Source: Chaetomium olivaceum
Taxonomy: Eukaryota; Ascomycota; Sordariomycetes; Sordariales; Chaetomiaceae
Assembly: GCA_039881045.1 (NCBI GenBank)
Contig: JAYWVB010000024.1
Coordinates: forward strand, 1-64,000
Direction: 5' to 3'
DNA length: 64,000 nt
Within the stretch, counting starts at the first letter, position 1; each line of letters starts with the position of its first letter. Below the pieces are notes generated by a model, which was given only the letters and a program-made list of their open reading frames with translations, searched no databases and had not been told where the DNA came from. Positions 54,926-64,000 of the stretch are shown here, one piece after another. The translations under genes were made by a program, and so were the position numbers.

Positions 54926-55999
54926 ATGGAGGTCTACAATCTCGACTCATCTATCGAACTGTTCTTTCTTGAGGCCAATAACTCGGCAACCAGAGAAGAA
55001 TGCGACGATTTCGCTCTCACTCTCGTTCACGCAGCATCTCCAATCCGGCCTGCCACGATTCAGGGAGCGTTCAGCTATACTGTCCTCGTTGGTGAAGACA
55101 AGATTGTCCAGTTTCGGTTCCCCAGCTCCAGTATCAACATTGAGCTTATCAATCTCGCCGCTACCATTCATGGCAATGTTGTTGCCCGTTGCCAGTACCA
55201 TGGAACCATCGGCGAGCCAAATGGCCTTGGTATCTACGAGATGGAAAAGCTTCCGGGGGTTCCCTACATCATCGGGCGGGATAGAACCATTCCACAACCG
55301 CCTACAGCAGTGGAAGCACAGCAGAGAACCGTTCAAGATTTTGCAAGGTATGTAACATCCGATCGCACCTCAGGTTCTGAGAAACCTAGCTAACACACTT
55401 AAAGGTTCTTCGCCCAGGCTTGGAACAACCCCCAGCGCGTGGATGAAGATGCCCTGACTCTACTCTCCGCCGAGTTTCAGGGTAGATTTGACGGCCTCGC
55501 CGCATCTCTCCCGCCACGCTTCACCACCATTGTCGATAGAGTCAGACGCGATCTCCCCGCCTTGTTTGCGAGGGACAGCAAAATTCCGCTGGTCCTGACC
55601 CATGGCGATATGTGCGAGATGAACCTTCTCGTCGACCCCCCGTCCGGCGAGCTTACCGGCGTGATCGACTGGACCGAAGGCCGAATTTTGCCGTTCGGTT
55701 TTGCGCTGTACGGATTGGAGAATTTGCTGGGATTCATGGATTCTGAGGGCTGGCATTACTATGACAACGCGGATCGGCTTCGCAGCCTGTTTTGGAGGGT
55801 ATTTCAGGAGGAGACTGGGGATAATACTTCTAAAGAGGTGTTGCGGATGATCTGGATGGTGAGAATGGCCGGGATCTTGTACCGGTATGGGCTCGTTCAT
55901 GACGGCACCGCCGTACATGGCGTTGTTGGCCCGGAAAACCCATCGTTGAGGTACTTAGATGCGTTTTGTACTTGGGATGGCTGGGCGCAAACGGAGTAG
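54926..55999 (+). CDS. Aminoglycoside phosphotransferase-fold (protein-kinase-like) protein
   Basis: Fungal members of this fold are small-molecule kinases or pseudo-kinases of mostly unknown substrate; the name does not imply drug resistance. Exon 1 is 54926-55347 and exon 2 is 55405-55999, intron GTATGT..AAAG, total 338 residues. Exon 2 contains the catalytic Brenner motif LTHGDMCEMNLLVD and the metal-binding GVIDWTEGRILPFGF. The N-lobe shows VLVGEDKIVQFRFPSS, where Lys would be the nucleotide-binding residue. The region 54501-54925 upstream is a short spacer without features. The gene is intact. Confidence 0.8.
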
Positions 56000-56258
56000 G
56001 TCGTGTGGTGGAAATGGATTTGTCGAAGGAACGCTGGCGGGTCAGGGGAGGCGTATTCTCTCTTTGTCGTGTACGAGAGTCCCTTGGGTCCCGTTTTATA
56101 TTCTCCTGTTTCTCATACCACGTCGATGTGATTAGAACGTGTGGTTGAGAAACAGATCAAAACCACGGAATGCAATTGAGTTAGCTTGTTGTGAAATATC
56201 TTCTTACAAATACGTTAATGTTTGTAGATGTAAGGGAGAATTCGCCCACATTCAAATG
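56000..56258. other. Convergent spacer
   Basis: No gene; 3' sequences of the two flanking convergent genes. Confidence 0.35.
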
Positions 56259-58521
56259 TCAGTTACTTCCAAAACTCGCCATAGCCATTATGGCTTCCTT
56301 ATCCAAGCCCTTCCCCTCATTGACCCCAGTCTTCTGAACTTTCTCCAAGGCCCCTCGCACCTTCTGCCACCCTTCAGCCACCTTCCTCTCCTCGGCCGAC
56401 ATGGCTGAAAGCATCTCCCTGGGGCTAGGACCCCAGGGGTACTCGTCCGCATCACACCGCTTCCAGTCCCCGCGGTACTGGTCATCAACCCCCTTCGGCG
56501 GCGGCGGAACCTCTCCTGCTGCAAGGTACTTTCTGACTACGTTGGCGGTGCACCTCGACACGACCGCGAGCGTGCAGTGTCCCAGTGCCTCCTGCTCCAG
56601 CAAACCGGCACCCTTGAACTTCAGGGCCATCTTGACCGCGGCACGGAGCGGGGTGACCGGGTCGTAAGTATTGGAGAGGAAAAGTATGGGATTGGCCGTC
56701 TCAACCTGCTTGACCGATCTCCAAGGGCTTTTCGGCTTTTGATGTGGCGGGCTGAGGTCCCAGCCGCTGCACTGCATCATTAAGGGAGTCCAGATATCGG
56801 CGAATTGGGAAGTTGACGCCAGGGATTTGTAGGCTGATTCCCACTCGCTGAGGGTGTAGTTGACCTAGCACATATTCTTGTTAGACGTTAAACTGCGCCC
56901 AAGAGCGGTCGACTTACCGGCTGGAACTTGTCGCCACACATGATGGCCCTTTGGGCGTCACTCAGCATGCGCATGAGCATTGGGTCCGCGGATATGGAGC
57001 ATAGCAGCTGCTCGTCCTGGAACATACCGCCCAGCAGCGAATGATCGCCCTGGTGGATGAAATTCACCAGCCACGCCACCATCGAGAACCCCTGAATTGG
57101 CGAATACAACGAGGTAAAGACCAACTGCTTGACCAACTCATGGCGGAAGACGGCGGGGTAAAAGTAGCGCGGGTGCGTGAAGATGATGGGGTTCGTCCGC
57201 AGGCTTTCCATGGCCGCCTCATACCTCCGCTGCACATCCTCCTTCCGATCGCCGTCCCGGTACAAGAAACACCTCTTGCCCGCCTCAGCACAATACCGAA
57301 AGAACTCCCCCAGCACCTTATCCGTATCCACCAAGCTCTCCGCCCACATAGGTTCCTCATACAACTCAGCATCCACCACCCCATCCAACACCACCCTCCC
57401 AACCCTCTCCGGAAACGCCCTCGCAAACGCCGCCCCCAGGTACGAACCATACGAAAACCCCCAATACACCAACTTGCCCTTCAGCTCCCTCTCCGGTAGC
57501 CCTTCCCTCTCCACCCACTCATCCCACTTATCCACCACCTCCACCAAATCCCGCACCACCATCTCCGTCCCCGCCCACGCCAGCCCGCTCTCCCCCTTCA
57601 ACCGGCCATCCCTCTCCCCGCACAACCCACTCACCCCGCGGTGCGCCACCTCCCAGTCCCGCATCGCCTTCCCGCCCTCGCTGACCAGCCCATACGCGCT
57701 GCTCACCTGCTGCCACTGCAGCCGGTGCATTAGCCCCTTGACCTCCCCGCCATCCCCATCCCCGTCCCCGTCCCCATCACACTCTCCGCGCCGGTCCTGC
57801 GGCTTGCAGTCCGCGGGCGGCGGCTTCGCCCAGCAGTCGGCCAGCGGGGTGGTGAACATGACGCCGCGCGGGTCGAAGCCCAGGATGGGCTGGTCATAGC
57901 CCAGGATGTCCTGCATGCCCTCGGCGCCGAGCAGGGCGAGGGTGACGCCGGAGCCGCCGGGGCCGCCGGGGTTGATGACGAGGGGGGATTTGGGCTTGGC
58001 GCTGGTGCCTGGGGATGGGGTGGTTTGGGAGGGGAGGAGGAGCAGAGCGATGTGCACTTCGGGGACGGGCGGGTCAAAGGGGTCGGTGGGCAGCGGGCGG
58101 GAGTAGTCCATGGGGAGGGTCAGGCGGGCGCAGAGGAAGGTGGGGTTGAGAGCGGTGTAGCAGGGGTGCCAGGTTAGGTTGGCGGAGGGAGTGATCTGGA
58201 TGGATGGAGGTGGTTAGAGATGGGGTTGGAGATGGGATTAGAGATGGGGGTCAGAGAGGGTGGAGGATTGGTTGTCAACGGGGAGGGGGATGGACTCACG
58301 GACGACCAAGGGTCCATGGGGTTGTCGGAGCCATTCTTGGGTCCTGTCAACGGGGTTTGGGTTTCACGTGTCGCATAGCGGAAGTTGGTGAAATAGGAGA
58401 GAGCAAGGAAGCCCAGGACGAAACCTCCAAGGCGGAAGGGCCACTTTGAGCGAGGTCGTCTCGGCGCTTCGGTTCGCGTGGGCAAGTGTGTCCAGGCGGG
58501 TCCTAGACCTTTTTCATCCAT
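56259..58521 (-). CDS. Membrane-anchored alpha/beta hydrolase, TAP-like peptidase family (S33-type)
   Basis: This family resembles bacterial tripeptidyl/prolyl aminopeptidases with a C-terminal TAP domain. Three exons are 58521-58300, 58195-56918 and 56864-56259; introns are GTGAGT..CCAG and GTAAGT..CTAG. All phases fit, for 701 residues. An N-terminal membrane helix (FRLGGFVLGFLALSYF, about residue 30) suggests a secretory-pathway signal anchor. The oxyanion region is NPGGPGGSG, the nucleophile elbow YWGFSYGSYLG, and in the C-terminal domain SNTYDPVTPLRAA (Asp) and GHCTLA (His) complete the triad. An Asp/Gly repeat (CDGDGDGDGDGG) lies in a loop. Intact, unlike several neighbours. Confidence 0.87.
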
Positions 58522-58993
58522 GTTGTTGTTTTTTGTGTATGTATGTATGTCTTGGAAGTCATGAATGATGTGGGTCAAAGCTGACAATTGATGAGGTTGG
58601 GGAACCTCTTTGTTTTGAGTGACAGGAGGATTCAAGCCCCGCCAAAAGAACCGCGCGTTCGGTTGGTCGAGGGGGATCAGGATTTGGGGAACGGGTTCTG
58701 AGTGGCTACCAAACCACAGATATGCAAGATTGCAACCCTGTTTCGCTGCGCAAAGGGTGACCAGCCCGAGTCAGGTTGAAGCTGCCTTACGTCTGCTTTC
58801 TTGGCTCTTTCACTCCCCCTCCTCAGAACGGAACTTGCCTTTCAAGCTGTGAGTTCTTCAATATTGCCTATTCCTCATCCATACTGACAACAGTTGCCTC
58901 GCCCGACATCTATTAATATCTTGGCGACATAATATCATATCTCATGTACATTGCTTTTCAATACAACCCAACCAACCTTGATCACCACCCATG
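58522..58993. other. Spacer upstream of the TAP-like hydrolase
   Basis: About 0.47 kb. It holds the hydrolase promoter and the 3' flank of the Zn2Cys6 gene; no site can be assigned. Confidence 0.35.
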
Positions 58994-61856
58994 TCAACTC
59001 ATGAACTTCGACTCTCCCTGCTGAAACAGCCAATCGCGATTCGCATCCACCATAAAGTCCGTGATATTGAACTCGCCCGGGACACCATTCAACCCACCAC
59101 CACCCCCCGATTCCACGTTATTCCCTCCCCCCTCCGCACCACCTCCCACCACCACCCCCGGCCCGACCGGCAACCGGGGCACATTAAAAAAGTCAAACAC
59201 ATCGAGATACTCCAACTCATTGGGCGCCGGCGTCCTCGACAAAGGCGTAGCGCTCGCCAGCCGGCTCTGCCACCCGCCATTCGCACCCGTGCCTCCACCA
59301 CCACCTCCCCCATTCGCATTCCCACTCCCATTCCCATTCCCACCCCCACCATTCACCATCGCCGGCGGCACATGCCTCGGCTGGCGACTGATCAAAAAGT
59401 CCAGATCGAACGCCGTCCTCCGCATATCTGCCAGAATCTTCACGCTCCCCGGCACTTCCCCGCCGCCCTGTCGCTCACTATCGCGGTGCTCGTCCAGCAC
59501 GCGGCTCAGCAGGCTGCAATAGCGCGCCGCGACGGGCCAGTACCGGCCCATCTCCCGGAGCGTGTCGACAAAGGTCCCGATCTGCGTGCCAAGCTTGCGC
59601 TCGACGGTGCTGCCGTGCACGAGCAGGACGCGGGCGGCGACCCAGAGAGTGAAGGCGAAGGGCGGGCCGAGCTTGACGAGCAGGCCGTTGGCGACGACAA
59701 ACTCGCAGAGGGCAGAGATGTTCTCGACGGCGGCGTGGCAGCGTTGCGAAGCCGAGAAGGAGGGGGTGAAGATAGGTGAGCGGGTGGTTGGGTAGGCGGC
59801 TGACGAGTGCAGGCGGATGAAGGCCGTGTGGTAGGTCGCGTGCAGCATCACCCAGCCGCAGTTGAGTGTCTTGGCTGAAGCGGGCTGGAAGAGCTTGGCC
59901 ATGTAGCCGTAGTCGCCCGGCAGGCCGAACTTCCAGGTCGCGAGGGCATTGTCGAGTTCTTTGTACCGCATCTGCCAGTTCTCGACGTCGGATAGGGCGG
60001 TGATGTCGACGGGCTGCTTGAGGAATTGGTGGATTTTGGAGAGGATGCCGAGGATTTCGATGTAGTAGCTGAATGCCCCGAGGTTCTCCGGCTTGTCCAC
60101 TTCGTGCTCGTGCCCGTTGCCGCCGGCGCCCGGCTTGGTGTCGTCGCCGCGAAACCAGCGGGTGTCGACCTTTTGGTTTTTCATCCAGAGATCGTCGCGA
60201 CAGGGCAGTGTGCGGTCAATCTCCCGGTCGTCGATTCCAAACTCAAACGCTGTTGCGATGGTGGCGTATCTGTCAAGTAAGTACACCATCCAAAATAGCC
60301 GCCTTCTCGATTCCTCCTCGATAAAGTCGCGCGGTTCCGGGAGGATCATGGCGCGTAGGGTGTAGATAGAGGTGTAACTGGGCGCCACCGAAAAAGAATT
60401 GCTTTCCACGGCCAGCCCGAGTTGCACCGCGGCCCGCGTGATAAGAGCCATGATATTCCACCCCGGCGGGCCATTACTGCTACCACACAGGTCCAATGCG
60501 AGGATCACGAGGGCCTGTAGCGACTTGACCGACAAGTGCTCCATCCCGTACAGAAGCACACGCTGTTTCGAAGTGTCATGGTAACGTTGCCGGCTTTCTT
60601 CGGATAGCCGGGCATCGGTCGAATACCGCAGAGCTGTGGCAACAATGGAGTGCAACAATATCTTGTCTTCCTCGTCAATCATGGACGGCCCAAAAAGGGA
60701 ATCCAGTGTAGTCTTGCGATGGAGGATGGGACACCATGTGTTGACATGTTTGAAGTAGAGGTCCACCAGCGCATAGAGCAAGTCGTACGGAGGGAGTTCC
60801 TGCTCGGAACCGATGTGTCCCGAATTTTGCGTTGCGGTCGAGGGTGATTGCAGTTGCGCTGCATGCCCGGTACCGTAGTACTCCTGCGCCGCGGCGCTCG
60901 GTGGCAAAGCCGATTGGATGTGGCCCGGCGGTGAGATGCCGCTGACAGCCGGGAAGCTATCATGCCCCGGCGCCGCCGACAAGCCAAAATCGAGGGACGT
61001 TGTGGGCTTCTGGAGGAACAGGGCGGTCTCGGCCTGCGGAGTGCGGAGCGTGTCGTGGTTCGGGCGGCCGAATATGGGTGGGATAGCGTCGCGCGGTGTG
61101 CCATGATCACTCGGCATGCTGGCATTGCTGCCTTTGACGCTCGGCGGGCCATGATGTGTGACTCCAGCACCGTTGCCGCCGTGTCCACTGACAGGACTGG
61201 TGGTCGAGGTCAGGGACTGAAGAATCTCGGCGTGCACCCGGAGCTTGTCCTCCAAACTGTCGAGACGTTGTTCCAGTTCACGTCCGTACCCCGCGCGCAG
61301 GCCCGGCTTCTTCCTCTCTCTGTACTCGCAGACGGCGCCATTGCGGCTGCACCACCCGCACGAAGGCTGTCCCCGATCGCATTTGACCTAGTTCGGGTTA
61401 GCTGATGTCGAGCGGAGGTAGATAGGTAGATAGGTAGATAGGCGGTGGAGTAACGGAGGAACGAAGGAAGGTTCGGCACCTACTTTCCGCTGCTTGCACA
61501 GCTCACACCTGGGCGGCGTCAGCATCCGACCGCGCTAACCGGGAGGGCGATAAGGCTGCCACCGCGAACCGTTGCTCGGTTACTTACGACACGGAGATGG
61601 GGCGCTTGCGTTTGCCGAGACGAGTCACCTCGTGCTGGTCATCGTCGTTGTCGAGGTCGTCAGCGCTGTTCTGGCCATCATCGCTGTCGGCCGGCTCGGG
61701 TTGGGATTGCGACTGCGAATGCGATTGAGAATGCGAGTGAGGGTGCGGGTGAGGTTGAGATTGAGGATGAGGGTTCAATTGTTGGTCCACGTGTGCCGAC
61801 GGTAGTGACGGCTGGAGTTCGTGGCCATTGTACCGGGGACCTTGGGTTTGCATCAT
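58994..61856 (-). CDS. Zn2Cys6 transcription factor with fungal-specific regulatory domain (CLR-2/ManR-like candidate)
   Basis: Three exons are 61856-61588, a 25-base microexon 61508-61484, and 61387-58994, joined by GTAAGT..CCAG and GTAGGT..CTAG introns. All phases fit for 895 residues. The N-terminus is Gln/His/Ser-rich, then a basic GKRKRPISVS. The binuclear cluster CELCKQRKVKCDRGQPSCGW continues to the sixth Cys, with C-x2-C-x6-C-x6-C-x2-C-x6-C spacing. It is split between exons 2 and 3. ERKKPGLRAGYGRELEQRL is the linker/dimerisation region, then the middle homology domain (PYDLLYALVDLYFKHVNTWC to about residue 600). The C-terminus is Gly/Asn-rich with acidic patches. The zinc-cluster/linker wording is like the cellulase/mannanase regulators CLR-2/ManR, but I cannot confirm this without alignment. 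Nuclear. Confidence 0.85.
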
Positions 61857-63281
61857 GGTAAGACAGGTACGTCAACGTCAACGGGCAAGGCAAGTGATGG
61901 GCCAACCGCCCGCAAACGGCCGCCGTCACCGCGCAGAAGAGGAGAAGTGGAGCGAGAGAGGGACAATCGAACACCGAGCCCGGGCCAGAACGACAGAGCC
62001 TTGCTTGTTTCGTTGTCTGTCTCGGGTATTGGGACGTTGGGACCGAATGCGAATGACACGTGCCAAAAAAGCGAATGCAGCCTCTCAGCATGCGTGGTCG
62101 CGTCTTCTCTGGCAATCCCGCCAACAAGCAGGCGCAAACAGACGCAAGGTGGCAGCCGATGCTCCGTGGAGCGGTTCGGGGTAATGTTGAGTAGAGGAGC
62201 GAGATGGAATCAATTGTGGGGAGACCTCGGCCGTTTTATCGCGGTGCAAGCCCTCCCGAGTCCTGTGATCCGAAAGTCCGTTCACCTGGCCCGTGCCCGG
62301 GCTGTCCTGCCGAGACAGATTGCCTCAGACTGCCAACCTGCGTGCCTGCCCTCCACTTTCTGGGGTGCGGGGAAGCGAGATTGGCGGAATGTGGGGAGGT
62401 TGCAGAAAGCCACCGGCCAGGTGCCGACAGGCGCCATGGAAAATTCCAAGTTCCTGCGATTCCGTTGTTTGCACCTCTTTCTAGGAACGAAACATACATG
62501 TCAAAATCGGATGGCGAAATCACTTGACATACCTAACAACTGCCACTGGCGACAATTTGTCCGTAACTGAAATGCAGCACATTCGGTTAGAAGGCCAATT
62601 GCCATTCTCGAACCTAGGACGACATCGCCCTCGTCAAGTCGAGATCCCGTGTCTGATCCACTTGCTGGACCACGACCGACACCATGCATGCCAACAGCAG
62701 TGCACATGTTACATGCTGTACGCATATCCTATTTTTGTGTGAACGACTAGACCCTGGATTCTAGGCCATGCACTTCGAGATCGTGGCTCTGGACCCCAGA
62801 TTCATGCTGTCCTGGGCCTTGGCTTGGGGTGAGGAGCCAGCACGAGAAACACTTCACATTCGCCAATTCGAACCCATCCTGGCATTGACCAATGGATTCC
62901 GAAGCGCGGGTTCAACCCCCATCGACCAATCCAGATGACTTCGGATGAACTGGGTGTGGGGTTGGGTATGCACCATGGAGCGAGTTCTGGAGGAATCGCG
63001 TGGGGCGAGTCCCGAGGTGGTCGACCCCAAACACGTCTCCATCATCGGGACATCAACCCCCGATTCTGCCCCGTTCGCCTCTGAGGCCTATAGGCGCGAC
63101 TAACGAACCCCAAAGGTGGCCTTCTCGAGCCCTTTTACTTGGTATTGTATTGTCCCTTTACATTGCCAAGACAAGTTGGTCTTTCGCATCAGTTATTTCC
63201 ACCCATCACCTTCATTCCGGAGATTTTTCCCTTCCTCCAATTACCCACTTCCCCGTTCTTGGAGTCTCAGAGCTGAGTACG
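61857..63281. promoter_or_regulatory. Divergent promoter region between the Zn2Cys6 gene and rhamnonate dehydratase
   Basis: About 1.4 kb between two 5' ends. I see no gene and no palindromic CGG-type site that I would defend by eye. The spacing allows each gene its own promoter. Confidence 0.4.
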
Positions 63282-64000
63282 ATGACTGCGGCAAGACAGT
63301 TTCCCGCCATCAAGGCAATTAGGTCCTATGTCATTGGCGGTGTTGGTTCAGGTAGGTGACAGCCCTCATCGGCGATAAGGAGTAACTGACGGGTTGTAGG
63401 TGGTGATTATCACAATGTCAAGGGCGGCCACTGGTGAGATGCTTCCAAACTCTGTCCGTTGAGCGTAGCGCTGACATCTCAGGTTGATCGACTCTCCCAT
63501 TTCAACACCTTGCTCACAATGGGAGAAGTACCGTGCTTCGCGGACCAGCTGGGGCATCAACGTGCTCGGCTCGTTCTTCGTTGAGATCGAGGCCACAGAT
63601 GGAACAGTCGGTTTCGCGACAGGCTTTGGCGGTAAGCATGCGTCTGAGACTCACGGCGCGGGGCGACTCTTGCTAACAGGAGTAGGGCCGCCGGCGTGCT
63701 GGCTGGTCCACCAGCATTTCGAACGCTTCCTGATCGGGGCCGACCCCCGCAACACAAACCACCTCTTCGAGCAGATGTACCGCGCCTCCATGTTCTACGG
63801 CCGCAAGGGGCTCCCGGTTGCCGTCATTTCTGTTATCGACCTCGCGCTCTGGGATCTGCTGGGCAAGATCCGCGGCGAGCCCGTGTACAAGCTCATCGGC
63901 GGAAACACCAAGGACCGTATCGACTTCTACTGCACCGGCCCCGAGCCCACCGCGGCGAGGGATATGGGTTTCTGGGGCGCCAAGGTGCCGCTCCCCTACT
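63282..64000 (+). CDS. L-rhamnonate dehydratase, enolase superfamily (partial, cut by window end)
   Basis: This enzyme removes water from L-rhamnonate in fungal L-rhamnose catabolism. Exons are 63282-63351, 63400-63433, 63483-63631 and 63686 to past 64000; introns all GT..AG with consistent phases. The start MTAARQFPAIKAIRSYVIGG leads to GHWLIDSPIS, LGSFFVEIEATDG and GFGGPPACWLVHQHFERFL, then LPVAVISVIDLALWDLLGK. These match the N-terminal capping domain of the mandelate racemase/enolase family. The metal-binding barrel lies outside the window. Other sugar-acid dehydratases of this family remain possible. Confidence 0.85.

Overview
The window is nuclear DNA from a GC-rich filamentous ascomycete, most likely a sordariomycete and possibly Sordariales or Chaetomiaceae. 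Evidence for this is the short GT..AG introns with CTAAC-like branch sites, an Ams2/SPT21-type GATA factor, an alpha-pheromone receptor, fungal enzymes (GH7 cellulase, a CE3-like SGNH esterase, GMC oxidoreductase, L-rhamnonate dehydratase), an NLR-type STAND protein, and Fot1/pogo and Tad-like LINE elements. All calls were made by reading the sequence; no database search was run.

Layout. 0-9 kb: an AIF/AMID-like oxidoreductase, the Ams2/SPT21-like histone-gene regulator, and replication protein A subunit 3. 9.4-16.6 kb: a nearly full-length decayed LINE followed by a decayed Fot1/pogo element with well-kept 45-bp inverted repeats. 16.7-39.6 kb: mostly housekeeping and secreted-enzyme genes. 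These are GMC oxidoreductase, Tom6, a low-complexity protein, indoleamine 2,3-dioxygenase, the ESCRT-I subunit Vps23 (divergent from the dioxygenase), a long low-complexity protein, the Ste2-type receptor, a nitrilase-family hydrolase, an intron-containing tRNA-Leu, and the SGNH esterase. 40.2-48.6 kb: an accessory island with an NLR-like gene carrying two in-frame stops, a second pogo-like element and a 5'-truncated second LINE. 49.4-64 kb: GH7 cellulase, a candidate non-autonomous element, tRNA-Glu, a short-chain dehydrogenase, a phosphotransferase-fold protein, a TAP-like alpha/beta hydrolase, a Zn2Cys6 regulator, and the start of an L-rhamnonate dehydratase gene cut by the window end.

How the genes relate. 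There is no obvious biosynthetic cluster. The functions are mixed, as is normal for a fungal chromosome arm. Candidate shared control regions are the divergent intergenic spacers between IDO and VPS23 and between the Zn2Cys6 factor and rhamnonate dehydratase.

The most important feature for any reader is a quality signal. At least seven host genes are broken by one-base indels, most of them consistent with a single lost base and several at short homopolymers. The simplest reading is residual consensus error in the assembly, and those genes should be treated as probably intact until reads are checked. The NLR gene is different: its frame is kept over about 1,260 codons but two nonsense codons interrupt it.
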